From the NCBI GenBank assembly GCA_963662355.1, contig OY759361.1:1426001-1490000 (forward strand): 64,000 nt of DNA, written 5' to 3'. This stretch comes from WTFY01 sp026713925 (GTDB taxonomy: Bacteria; Pseudomonadota; Gammaproteobacteria; UBA4575). Within the stretch, counting starts at the first letter, position 1, and every line of letters begins with the position of its first letter. Shown here in pieces: positions 46,264 to 54,836 of the stretch. A program made the translations under genes and the position numbers. The notes beneath the pieces were generated by a model. That model saw nothing but the letters and a program-made list of their open reading frames with translations. It had not been told where the DNA came from and searched no databases.

Positions 46264-48039
46264 ATGCGAACTCATTATTGTGGGCAGGTCACCGAGACAC
46301 TCATCGGAGAGAAAGTCACTGTGTGTGGCTGGGTGAATCGAAGGCGTGACCATGGAGGCATAATTTTTGTAGACCTGCGTGACCGGGAAGGGATTGTACA
46401 AATTGTGTTTGACCCGGATTTGTCCAACATATTTGAAACAGCCGAGCGAATTCGAAATGAATACGTGTTACATGTTGAAGGTTTAGTCAGGGTCCGTCCT
46501 GAAGGCACTGTGAATCCGGATCTGCCAACTGGACAAGTGGAGATTCTGGCCCAGTCACTGGCGGTGCTGAATGAAGCGGTTACCCCTCCTTTTCAGTTGG
46601 ATGATGAAGACGTACACGAGGAGACCCGATTACGCTATCGGTATATCGATTTACGCCGTCCCTATATGCAACAGCGAATCCGCACGAAAGCTGCTGCGAC
46701 CCGGGTATTGAGAAGCTTTCTTGATGCACATGAATTTCTTGACATCGAAACTCCAATTCTAACCAGGGCCACGCCAGAAGGTGCCCGTGACTATCTGGTT
46801 CCCAGTCGTACACAGGCTGGCTCTTTTTTTGCGTTGCCTCAGTCTCCGCAGTTGTTCAAACAGTTGCTGATGGCAAGTGGATTTGATCGTTATTATCAAG
46901 TGGTTCGCTGTTTCCGTGATGAAGATTTGCGTGCGGACCGCCAGCCTGAGTTCACGCAACTGGACATTGAAACGTCGTTTATGAATGAAGTAGAAATCAT
47001 GTCATTGATGGAAGACATGGTGTGTGACCTGTTCAAGCGTATTCTGGATGTGACGTTGGAGAAGCCGTTTCCGAGAATGAGCTATGCGGATGCGATGCAT
47101 CGCTACGGGAGTGACAAGCCGGATTTGCGCATCCCGCTGGAATTGGTGGATCTTACTGAGTTGATGAAACAGGTTGAGTTCAAGGTGTTCAGTGGACCGG
47201 CCAATGATGCAGCAGGTCGTGTTGCAATGCTCAGAGTGCCCGGGGGGGCTATGCTGACCCGCAAGGAGATTGATGAGTACACGGATTTTGTCGGTCAGTA
47301 TGGGGCAAAAGGACTGGCATATATCAAATGCACAGATGTTTCTGATATTCAATCATCAGGACTGCAGTCACCAATACTGAAATTTTTTCCCGAAGACATT
47401 ACCAGAGAGATCGTCCGGCGCTCTGGTGCCGCAAGTGGAGACCTGCTGTTTTTTGGTGCCGATAAGAAGCCGATTGTAAATGCAGCATTGGGTGCATTAA
47501 GGGTTAAGCTGGGCCATGACCTGGCTCTGGTAGAGCAGGCCTGGCGTCCACTCTGGGTAGTTGAATTTCCGATGTTTGAGTGGGATGCCGATACTAAGCG
47601 CTGGTCTGCACTGCATCATCCGTTTACCGCGCCAGCCTGCAAAACTCCAAGTGAGCTTTGTGATGATCCGGGGACAATTCTGTCACGAGCATATGACATG
47701 GTACTGAATGGAACCGAAGTGGGTGGCGGTTCAGTCCGTGTTCACAAGCAGGACATGCAGGCAGCCATATTTAAGGTATTGCAGATTGATACACAGCAGG
47801 CACAGGAGAAATTCGGGTTTTTACTGCAGGCACTGGGTCATGGCACGCCACCACATGGCGGCATTGCCTTTGGATTGGACCGGCTGGTGATGCTGATGAC
47901 AGCCAGTCAGTCAATACGTGATGTGATTCCATTTCCGAAAACCCAGAACGCCACATGCATGTTGACGGATGCGCCGTCACCTCCTGATGCCCAGCAGCTG
48001 AAAGAACTGCATATTCGAGTACGCACCGTCTCAGATTGA
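46264..48039 (+). CDS. aspS: Aspartyl-tRNA synthetase
   Basis: Class IIb synthetase for tRNA-Asp, bacterial type with the GAD insertion. The start MRTHYCGQV matches E. coli MRTEYCGQL, so this ATG is chosen over in-frame TTG and GTG codons upstream, although the clearest AGGA lies nearer to those. Motif 2 is YQVVRCFRDEDLRADRQPEF, and motif 3 is GIAFGLDRLVML. It has 591 residues, one more than E. coli. First gene of the aspS-nudB-yebC-ruvCAB string. Confidence 0.97.
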   Translation: MRTHYCGQVTETLIGEKVTVCGWVNRRRDHGGIIFVDLRDREGIVQIVFDPDLSNIFETAERIRNEYVLHVEGLVRVRPEGTVNPDLPTGQVEILAQSLAVLNEAVTPPFQLDDEDVHEETRLRYRYIDLRRPYMQQRIRTKAAATRVLRSFLDAHEFLDIETPILTRATPEGARDYLVPSRTQAGSFFALPQSPQLFKQLLMASGFDRYYQVVRCFRDEDLRADRQPEFTQLDIETSFMNEVEIMSLMEDMVCDLFKRILDVTLEKPFPRMSYADAMHRYGSDKPDLRIPLELVDLTELMKQVEFKVFSGPANDAAGRVAMLRVPGGAMLTRKEIDEYTDFVGQYGAKGLAYIKCTDVSDIQSSGLQSPILKFFPEDITREIVRRSGAASGDLLFFGADKKPIVNAALGALRVKLGHDLALVEQAWRPLWVVEFPMFEWDADTKRWSALHHPFTAPACKTPSELCDDPGTILSRAYDMVLNGTEVGGGSVRVHKQDMQAAIFKVLQIDTQQAQEKFGFLLQALGHGTPPHGGIAFGLDRLVMLMTASQSIRDVIPFPKTQNATCMLTDAPSPPDAQQLKELHIRVRTVSD

Positions 48040-48187
48040 AATCCGATTGTACAGGCCGGGTGTTTCATCGCTGTGCAGATTACGGGGTACATGCCAGCGG
48101 CTTTCAGACTTTAAACCCGGGCTCTTTTTTGCATTACAATGTTCAGCGACGAAATTTTTCGCCGGCCACGTTGGATGGTGTCATTGG

Positions 48188-48616
48188 ATGAATCACAAAC
48201 GCCCCGAGTCAGTTCTGATAATCGTATACACGCAACAGGGCGAGGTTCTGTTGCTGCGACGCAAGTATCCGAATGACTTTTGGCAGTCTGTAACAGGCAG
48301 TCTGGAATGGGGCGAACGGCCCATCGATGCAGCGGTTCGCGAACTGCATGAAGAGACAGGCCTCACCAATCAGGCAGTATGCGATTGCCACTCTGAACAG
48401 AGTTTTAAAATTTACTCGATCTGGCGCAAGCGCTATGCACCTGGCGTTGTCATGAACCGGGAGCATGTGTACCGACTACAGTTGCCTGAAAAAGTGGATA
48501 TCAAGCTCGATTCGAGAGAGCATGAAGCGTTTCAATGGTTACCTCGCCTGCACGCCGCCGATCTGGTTTTTTCACATACCAATCAGGCTGCAATCCTGCG
48601 CTGGGTGCCGGAGTAA
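48188..48616 (+). CDS. nudB: Dihydroneopterin triphosphate diphosphatase
   Basis: Nudix hydrolase of folate synthesis. The Nudix box is complete (GSLEWGERPIDAAVRELHEE followed by TGL). The ATG giving MNHKRPESVLIIVY yields 142 residues, near the E. coli length; the frame is open 47 codons upstream but that part is not conserved. Position after aspS supports the NudB call over other Nudix enzymes. Confidence 0.93.
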   Translation: MNHKRPESVLIIVYTQQGEVLLLRRKYPNDFWQSVTGSLEWGERPIDAAVRELHEETGLTNQAVCDCHSEQSFKIYSIWRKRYAPGVVMNREHVYRLQLPEKVDIKLDSREHEAFQWLPRLHAADLVFSHTNQAAILRWVPE

Positions 48617-48625
48617 TCCAGGCAA

Positions 48626-49249
48626 ATGCGTGAAATTGTCGTCTGTATTCATGGCATCTGGATGAACGGCTGGTGCATGTTCCCTATGGCAAGTTACCTT
48701 AACGGTCTGGGCCATGAATGCAGGCGGTTTTCCTATCGAAGTTTGGCCCGTACGCCAAGGCACAATGCGTGTTTGCTAGGACAGTTTCTGGATAGGCTGG
48801 ATGCGGATGTCGTTCATTTTGTGGCGCATAGTCTGGGCGGTATAGTGTTGCTGCATTACTTCCAGATATTCGATACGGCCAGACCAGGGAGGGTAGTCAT
48901 GCTTGGGACCCCGTTGACCGGGAGTGGTGTAGCAAGATACCTTTCAAGGTATAAGGTTTTGAAAAACAGCCTGATGGGAGCAAGCTTTCATTCATTGCTT
49001 GGGAATGTGCCGGCATGGAAAGGAACACGCCCCCTTGCTGTATTCGCTGGCACCCGTGGACATGGTGTTGGACAGCTACTGGGCACTCCACTGGACACTC
49101 CGCATGATGGCACAGTAGCTGTGTCAGAAACCAGAACCAAGTTCTGTACCGTGCACAGGCTGATTCCATACAGCCATACAGGGATGCTGCTGGCAAAGCC
49201 CGTTGCGGTTCTGGTGGATGAGTTTTTGCGCACTGGAAATGTCACTTGA
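48626..49249 (+). CDS. Lipase/esterase-like alpha/beta hydrolase
   Basis: Small alpha/beta hydrolase of 207 residues. The oxyanion-hole region is VVCIHGIWMNGWCMF, the nucleophile elbow is FVAHSLGGIVL (GxSxG variant AHSLG), an acidic residue lies in HDGTVAVSE and the histidine in PYSHTGMLL. No signal peptide is seen, so it is probably cytoplasmic. It is wedged between nudB and yebC. The substrate cannot be predicted. Confidence 0.8.
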   Translation: MREIVVCIHGIWMNGWCMFPMASYLNGLGHECRRFSYRSLARTPRHNACLLGQFLDRLDADVVHFVAHSLGGIVLLHYFQIFDTARPGRVVMLGTPLTGSGVARYLSRYKVLKNSLMGASFHSLLGNVPAWKGTRPLAVFAGTRGHGVGQLLGTPLDTPHDGTVAVSETRTKFCTVHRLIPYSHTGMLLAKPVAVLVDEFLRTGNVT

Positions 49250-49297
49250 AATCAGGAAGTGCTAAACTAATCGTATTCATCCAGTAGAGGGAATTCG

Positions 49298-50038
49298 ATG
49301 GCTGGTCATAGTAAGTGGGCCAATATCCAGCATCATAAGAAAGCACAAGACGCCAAGCGCGGAAAATTATTTACCCGATTAATCCGAGAGATCACAGTAG
49401 CGGCCCGTGGGGGAGGTGATCCGGAGGCCAACGCACGCCTGCGCTCGGCAGTAGATAAGGCCCTGTCTGCCAACATGCCGAAAGATACGATTGAGCGTGC
49501 TGTCAAGCGTGGTGCAGGTGAGCTTGAAGGCGAGGACTACATGGAAGTGCGATACGAGGGCTACGGGCCTGGCGGGGCCGCTGTGCTGATCGATTGCATG
49601 ACTGACAATCGCAATCGCACGGTTTCGGAAATCAGACATGTGTTTGCAAAGTTCAATGGAAACCTGGGGACATCGGGTTCGGTCGCTTATCTGTTCTCGA
49701 ATGCCGGTGTCATCCGGCTCAATTCGGGTGCGGATGAAAATACTGTCATGGATATTGCCTTGGAATCCGGTGCTGAGGATGTTGTGAATATGGAGGACGG
49801 GAGTATAGAAGTGATCAGCGGTGCGGACGAGTTTCTGCCTGTAAGGCAGGCTTTGGAAGATTCCGGCCTGGTGCCGGACTATGCAGAAATCACAATGCGC
49901 GCAAGTACAGTGGTCCAATTGTCTGAAAAGGATGGTGAAACGATGCTGCGCCTGCTGGATGTGCTCGATTCACTGGATGACGTGCAAAACGTGTATTCAA
50001 ATGCCGATATACCGGATTCGGTGTTCGAAGCGGCCTAG
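49298..50038 (+). CDS. yebC: YebC/PmpR-family regulator
   Basis: Conserved protein of the YebC/TACO1 family, reported as a transcription regulator and in some lineages as a translation factor for proline stretches. The N-terminus MAGHSKWANIQHHKKAQDAK and the following TRLIREITVAARGGGDPEA are diagnostic. It has 246 residues, preceded by an AGAGGG ribosome-binding site, and lies directly upstream of ruvC, as is usual. Confidence 0.97.
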   Translation: MAGHSKWANIQHHKKAQDAKRGKLFTRLIREITVAARGGGDPEANARLRSAVDKALSANMPKDTIERAVKRGAGELEGEDYMEVRYEGYGPGGAAVLIDCMTDNRNRTVSEIRHVFAKFNGNLGTSGSVAYLFSNAGVIRLNSGADENTVMDIALESGAEDVVNMEDGSIEVISGADEFLPVRQALEDSGLVPDYAEITMRASTVVQLSEKDGETMLRLLDVLDSLDDVQNVYSNADIPDSVFEAA

Positions 50039-50055
50039 ATGCAGGCACAATTCAC

Positions 50056-50595
50056 ATGACAGGTGCGAGGCAGTCTGCCACGGCCAGAATTCTCGGCATC
50101 GACCCGGGTCTGCGCATCACTGGATTCGGGATCATTGAGAGTGATGGCACAAGCAGCAGTTATGTTCACAGTGGCAGTATCCGAAATACCGGGAGTGAAG
50201 CGGGAATGGCACAGCGTCTGGGTTTGATTTTCAGTCAGTTGACACAAATAATTACCCGGTACCAGCCGGATGAAGTGGCAGTGGAGGAAGTATTTGTTTC
50301 GCGCAATATATCTTCTGCGCTGAAACTCGGTCATGCACGAGGTGCGATAATCAGCGCTGCAGTGCAGTTGCAGGTTCCCGTGAGCGAATACAGTGCCCGT
50401 ACCGTAAAACAGGCGGTTGTTGGCAATGGTGCGGCCAGCAAGCAACAGGTCCAGCACATGGTGCTGCGCCTGCTGGGCTTGCGCGGGGAACTGCAGGCAG
50501 ATGAAGCAGATGCGCTGGCAGTGTCGCTGTGTCACGCGCATTCATCCCGGCTGGCAGGAAGTTTTCATGCATCACTCTCCGGGATTCACGCATGA
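50056..50595 (+). CDS. ruvC: Holliday junction endonuclease RuvC
   Basis: Resolves Holliday junctions as a dimer. Catalytic acids are visible: Asp in ARILGIDPGLRITGFG (residue 16), Glu in VAVEEVFVSRN, and the C-terminal pair in DEADALAVSLCH. It has 179 residues with a slightly longer N-terminus than E. coli. It overlaps ruvA by four bases (ATGA). Confidence 0.97.
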   Translation: MTGARQSATARILGIDPGLRITGFGIIESDGTSSSYVHSGSIRNTGSEAGMAQRLGLIFSQLTQIITRYQPDEVAVEEVFVSRNISSALKLGHARGAIISAAVQLQVPVSEYSARTVKQAVVGNGAASKQQVQHMVLRLLGLRGELQADEADALAVSLCHAHSSRLAGSFHASLSGIHA

Positions 50596-51191
50596 TTGGA
50601 CGTCTGCAGGGAGATGTCGTTGAAAAACATCCTCCTTATCTGCTGCTTGACGTACAGGGGGTAGGGTATGAACTGGAAGCCCCCATGTCGACATTTTATG
50701 AATTGCCCGGTTGCGGTGAAAACGTTGTTTTGTACACGCATTTGCTGGTACGCGAGGATGCGCAGACTTTGTATGCTTTCAGGCATGTTCAGGACCGCAG
50801 CCTATTTCGTAACTTGTTAAAGGTGAATGGTGTAGGGGCCAAAATAGCCTTGGTCATTCTTTCCGGCATGGACGTGCGGGCATTCACCGAGTGCGTCCAG
50901 CGCGGCGATGTGGATGCCCTCATGCGTCTCCCTGGCGTAGGCCGCAGGACTGCTGAGCGGCTGATTGTCGACATGCGCAACAGGATGGAAGATGGCGCCT
51001 CATTACAGGCTGTCGGGGAGAGCAGGCACGGCAGTACATCCGTACATAACCCGGTTGGCGATGCGGTGTCTGCACTGGTCTCGCTGGGTTACAAGCCCGG
51101 CGATGCGAGCCGAATGGTGAGTGAGGTTGATACCGAGAACCGGAGCAGCGAAGATATCATCCGCCTGGCATTGAAAACCCGACTGGCCTGA
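50592..51191 (+). CDS. ruvA: Holliday junction branch-migration protein RuvA
   Basis: Tetrameric junction-binding protein that positions RuvB. The ATG giving MIGRLQGDVVEKHPPYLLLD is the family start; an open frame reaching back into ruvC is not the gene. The helix-hairpin-helix motifs include LLKVNGVGAKIALVILSG and LPGVGRRTAERLI. It has 199 residues. No SOS box was seen near the ruv genes. Confidence 0.97.
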   Translation: MIGRLQGDVVEKHPPYLLLDVQGVGYELEAPMSTFYELPGCGENVVLYTHLLVREDAQTLYAFRHVQDRSLFRNLLKVNGVGAKIALVILSGMDVRAFTECVQRGDVDALMRLPGVGRRTAERLIVDMRNRMEDGASLQAVGESRHGSTSVHNPVGDAVSALVSLGYKPGDASRMVSEVDTENRSSEDIIRLALKTRLA

Positions 51192-51212
51192 ACAATTTTA
51201 AGACAGAATCCA

Positions 51213-52280
51213 GTGACTGAAACAGAGACTTCACGGCTGGTCGATACACGCAAGGAAAAGAATGACTCAGCGGTTGAGAGTGTGGTACGCCCACGCTATC
51301 TGAATGAATATATCGGGCAGGCGAAGGTATGCGAGCAAATGGATATTTTCATCACTGCCGCAAAGCAACGCACACAAGCTTTGGATCACGTATTGATTTT
51401 CGGGCCGCCGGGGCTAGGTAAGACGACGCTCTCCAATATCATCGCCAATGAAATGCAGGTGAATTTGCGACATACTTCAGGCCCAATCCTCGAACGGCCT
51501 GGAGACTTGGCTGCAATACTCACAAACCTGGAACCCATGGATGTACTGTTCATAGATGAAATTCATCGCCTAAGCCCAGTTACAGAAGAGGTATTGTATC
51601 CTGCCCTGGAAGATTTTCAGCTAAATATCATGATTGGTGAAGGACCTGCGGCCAGGTCAATAAAGCTGGATTTGCCACCCTTCACCCTGGTTGGTGCGAC
51701 GACACGTGCAGGCCTGCTGACTTCACCCTTGCGTGACCGTTTTGGAATAGTACAGCGGCTTGAGTTTTACAGTAATGAAGAACTGGCAGCCATAGTTCGT
51801 CGTTCTGCAAAAATACTGAATGTCCAGGTTAAAGACGATGGGGCTGAACAGATTGCCTGCCGTTCACGCGGTACACCCAGGGTTGCCAATCGATTATTGA
51901 GGCGTGTTCGTGATTATGTGCAGGTTAAATCTGACGGAGTGATTACCAGTGATAATGCAAATGCAGCTTTGGACATGTTAAGCGTGGATATACATGGTTT
52001 TGATCATATGGATCGACGCCTTCTCCTTGCAGTGATTGAAAAATTTGGAGGTGGGCCGGTCGGGATCGATAGTCTTGCTACGGCCATAGGCGAAGAGCGG
52101 GGCACGATAGAAGATGTTATTGAGCCGTACCTGATTTTAAAGGGGTTTATGATGCGCACTCCGCGGGGGCGCGTAGCCACCACAAATGCCTATCATCATT
52201 TCGGCATCAAAATGCCTCAAGACCGTATAGGCCAGTCATTGCAGGCTGATCCGGACTTGTTTTCCAAGACTCCGCCATAA
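51213..52280 (+). CDS. ruvB: Holliday junction helicase RuvB
   Basis: AAA+ motor of branch migration. Walker A is IFGPPGLGKTTLSNIIANEM, Walker B is VLFIDEIHRL, and the sensor I/arginine finger region is LVGATTRAGLLTSPLRDRFG. A C-terminal winged helix follows. It has 355 residues from a GTG start. Confidence 0.98.
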   Translation: MTETETSRLVDTRKEKNDSAVESVVRPRYLNEYIGQAKVCEQMDIFITAAKQRTQALDHVLIFGPPGLGKTTLSNIIANEMQVNLRHTSGPILERPGDLAAILTNLEPMDVLFIDEIHRLSPVTEEVLYPALEDFQLNIMIGEGPAARSIKLDLPPFTLVGATTRAGLLTSPLRDRFGIVQRLEFYSNEELAAIVRRSAKILNVQVKDDGAEQIACRSRGTPRVANRLLRRVRDYVQVKSDGVITSDNANAALDMLSVDIHGFDHMDRRLLLAVIEKFGGGPVGIDSLATAIGEERGTIEDVIEPYLILKGFMMRTPRGRVATTNAYHHFGIKMPQDRIGQSLQADPDLFSKTPP

Positions 52281-52322
52281 TTCATATATTGTTTAGCGCC
52301 GGTTTAATCTAATCATTTGTGC

Positions 52323-52736
52323 ATGAAGCCTTACGCGTGGCAAGTACGAGTCTACTACGAGGACACGGATGCCGGTGGAGTGGTGTACTATGCAAATTAC
52401 CTGAAGTTTATGGAACGCGCGCGGACTGAATGGCTGCGTTCAATTGGAATTGAACAAGACGAACTGATGCAAAACAGGAACGTATTGTTTGCAGTGCGGT
52501 CTGTACACATTGCTTATAAACTGCCTGCAAGGTTTAACGACTTGCTCGCAGTTACTGTCGAGCCGCTGGCACTTAAACCAGCAAGCATTTCATTCAAGCA
52601 GTCAATAACGCAACAACATGATAATACGCATCTGTTTGCGAGTGCAGATCTCAATATAGTGTGCTTGCAAGCAGACAGTTTTTTGCCACGGCCTATACCA
52701 AAGGACCTTTTTAAGGAGATCGAAAGTGCATGTTGA
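52323..52736 (+). CDS. ybgC: Acyl-CoA thioesterase YbgC
   Basis: Hot-dog-fold thioesterase of the tol-pal operon, associated with short-chain acyl-CoA or acyl-ACP. The catalytic segment is VYYEDTDAGGVVYYANYL, with the aspartate used by 4-hydroxybenzoyl-CoA-type thioesterases. The ATG giving MKPYAWQVRV is preferred to a TTG two codons upstream. It has 137 residues. It overlaps tolQ by 11 bases. Confidence 0.95.
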   Translation: MKPYAWQVRVYYEDTDAGGVVYYANYLKFMERARTEWLRSIGIEQDELMQNRNVLFAVRSVHIAYKLPARFNDLLAVTVEPLALKPASISFKQSITQQHDNTHLFASADLNIVCLQADSFLPRPIPKDLFKEIESAC

Positions 52737-53415
52737 CACAAGTATTTTAAGCTTGATCGTCGAGGCAAATGTGCTGGTGCAGTTCGTTATGCTACTGCTG
52801 TTGGTTGCCTCCATTATTTCCTGGACCATGATTGTCAGTAAGTGGAAGACTATAAAAGAGGCACGTAGGCAGGCAGATGAGTTTGAGGATCTATTTTGGT
52901 CTGGTACAAACCTTACTTCGTTTTATGAACAGGTAAAACAGAAAAGTGACCCGACAGGTATGGAACATATCTTTGCTTCAGGATTCAGAGAATATGTGCG
53001 GCTGTATCATGAGCAAAAGGTTTCCACGATCGCCATTACAGACACTGCACTGCGTTCTATGAAAGTCACAATGTCACGCGAAGTGGAAGCCTTGGAGCAT
53101 TATCTTTCTTTCCTTGCCACCGTAGGTTCTACAGCTCCTTATGTTGGGCTGTTCGGTACAGTATGGGGTATTATGAATGCATTTCGTGCCCTGAGTGATG
53201 TGCAGCAGGCGACCTTGTCTGCTGTGGCTCCTGGAATCGCGGAGGCCTTGATCGCAACTGCGATGGGACTGTTTGCAGCGATTCCCGCAGTGATTGCCTA
53301 TAACCGCTATTCAAGTGATGTGGAACGTCTGGTGATTCGCTATGACAACTTTGTTGAAGAATTTACTGCCTTGCTACAGCGTCAAGCGTTGACCAAAGAC
53401 ATGAAAAATGCTTAG
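52726..53415 (+). CDS. tolQ: Tol-Pal system protein TolQ
   Basis: Inner-membrane motor subunit of the Tol-Pal system, related to ExbB and MotA, which helps constrict the outer membrane at division. It has three hydrophobic segments: residues about 15-38, then a pair around TVGSTAPYVGLFGTVWGIMN and APGIAEALIATAMGLFAAIP. It has 229 residues. The GTG start is set by AAGGAG seven bases upstream, inside ybgC. Confidence 0.97.
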   Translation: MHVDTSILSLIVEANVLVQFVMLLLLVASIISWTMIVSKWKTIKEARRQADEFEDLFWSGTNLTSFYEQVKQKSDPTGMEHIFASGFREYVRLYHEQKVSTIAITDTALRSMKVTMSREVEALEHYLSFLATVGSTAPYVGLFGTVWGIMNAFRALSDVQQATLSAVAPGIAEALIATAMGLFAAIPAVIAYNRYSSDVERLVIRYDNFVEEFTALLQRQALTKDMKNA

Positions 53416-53429
53416 GCAGGCATAAGGCT

Positions 53430-53876
53430 ATGGCCTATACCGGAACTCGCCGCCGCAGATATATGTCGGAAATCAATGTAGTTCCTTATGTTGATGTGAC
53501 GCTGGTGCTGCTTGTTATATTTATGATTACAGCACCTTTGTTCCATCAGGGCGTAGAGGTCGAGCTGCCCCAGGCCCCTGCAGAACAGCTTGAAAAATCT
53601 CAGGACAAGCAGGATCCCTTGATCATTTCTGTCGACCGGTTTGGCCAGGTCTTTGTGAACAAGTCAGAATCGCCTGATCGACCAACCCCGGATCAGTTAT
53701 TCAGAACCCAGGTCAAAGAAATCCTGTCTAAAGAAAGTGACAATCCAGTGTATGTTCGCGGAGACAAGAGTGTTGATTATGGTCGAATGGTTGCAGTCAT
53801 GGTGATGCTGCAGGATGCAGGGGCCGAAAATGTTGGCCTGATTACAGAACCTGATGTACAAAAGTCTGAAAATTGA
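53430..53876 (+). CDS. tolR: Tol-Pal system protein TolR
   Basis: Inner-membrane partner of TolQ, related to ExbD and MotB. The single membrane helix contains the proton-path aspartate (VVPYVDVTLVLLVIFMITAP). The periplasmic domain includes VYVRGDKSVDYGRMVAVMV. It has 148 residues. tolA follows after six bases. Confidence 0.97.
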   Translation: MAYTGTRRRRYMSEINVVPYVDVTLVLLVIFMITAPLFHQGVEVELPQAPAEQLEKSQDKQDPLIISVDRFGQVFVNKSESPDRPTPDQLFRTQVKEILSKESDNPVYVRGDKSVDYGRMVAVMVMLQDAGAENVGLITEPDVQKSEN

Positions 53877-53882
53877 CAGGCC

Positions 53883-54836
53883 ATGCTACAGCCCAACCGA
53901 CATTTGCCGCTGTCTGTCACGATTGCAGTAATCGTTCACGTGGTCGTTCTAGCCTTGCTGGTAATTAACTATCAGGCAAAGCGGGAACTTGCGCCAAGCC
54001 CTAAGATAGTCATCAATACCGTCAAGGCAAAAGTGATTGATGCGGAAGAGCTTGCTGAAAATGAAAGACGCAGGCAGGAAGCGCTGAAGCATGAGGAACT
54101 GAAACGTCAAAGGAAGCTTGCGGAGCAAAAAAGGCTAGAGCAGGAAAGGCTGAAGCGTGAGGAGGAGAATAGAAAGCTTCAGGCTGAACTTGAGGTAGAG
54201 AAGAAAAAGGTCCTTCAAGCTGAGCAAAAAGCGAAACTGGAAAGAAAAAAAGCTGAAGAAGCAAGTAGGCTGGCAGAACAAGAGAAAAAACGCTTGCTGG
54301 CAGAACAGGCTAAAAGAGTAGCTCAACAGAAGAAGGCAGCAGAGGCTAAAAGGCTGGCGGAGCAGAAAAGGATTGCGGAGGCCAAAAAGCTGGCCGCGCA
54401 GAAGAAAGCTGCTGAAGCCAAGAGATTGGCCGCGCAGAAAAAACGTAGAGAGCAGGAACTGGCTGCAATCAATAAGCAGCGATTGGCCAGCCTGGAAAAA
54501 GAGGAGGCTGAACTGAGAGCTGAGGCACAGCGCATGAAAAGGGCACGTGAATTGAGCAGGTTGATTGCAGAATATCAAATTGCCATACGTAACAAGATAG
54601 AACGTTACTGGCGCAGACCCCTGGATTATCAGGACACTGCCGAGTGCACGGTACTAGTGCGGCAGAGTTCGCAAGGGGTCGTGGAAAATGTAATCGTTGA
54701 GGATTGCACGGGCAATGATGTATTTCGTAAGTCTGTCGAAAATGCAGTGTGGAAGGCAAACCCCCTGCCGATGCCCCCGTCACCAGATTTATTCGATCAG
54801 GAAGTGCGCTTCACGTTTAGTCCCAGGTCATCATGA
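53883..54836 (+). CDS. tolA: Tol-Pal system protein TolA
   Basis: Periplasm-spanning protein linking TolQR to TolB and Pal. One N-terminal helix (about residues 10-30, VTIAVIVHVVVLALLVINY) is followed by a long Lys/Glu/Ala-rich coiled coil, roughly residues 60-225. The C-terminal globular domain contains RNKIERYWRRPLDYQDTAEC and a second cysteine in VEDCTGND. It has 317 residues. In the coiled coil, an 11-residue unit AEAKRLAxQKK repeats several times. It overlaps tolB by four bases. Confidence 0.96.
   Translation: MLQPNRHLPLSVTIAVIVHVVVLALLVINYQAKRELAPSPKIVINTVKAKVIDAEELAENERRRQEALKHEELKRQRKLAEQKRLEQERLKREEENRKLQAELEVEKKKVLQAEQKAKLERKKAEEASRLAEQEKKRLLAEQAKRVAQQKKAAEAKRLAEQKRIAEAKKLAAQKKAAEAKRLAAQKKRREQELAAINKQRLASLEKEEAELRAEAQRMKRARELSRLIAEYQIAIRNKIERYWRRPLDYQDTAECTVLVRQSSQGVVENVIVEDCTGNDVFRKSVENAVWKANPLPMPPSPDLFDQEVRFTFSPRSS

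Noticed and set aside
54135..54578. Minus-strand open frame opposite tolA
   Set aside because: Serine/leucine/phenylalanine-rich composition is the mirror image of the Lys/Ala/Glu-rich TolA coiled coil, a known source of false frames.
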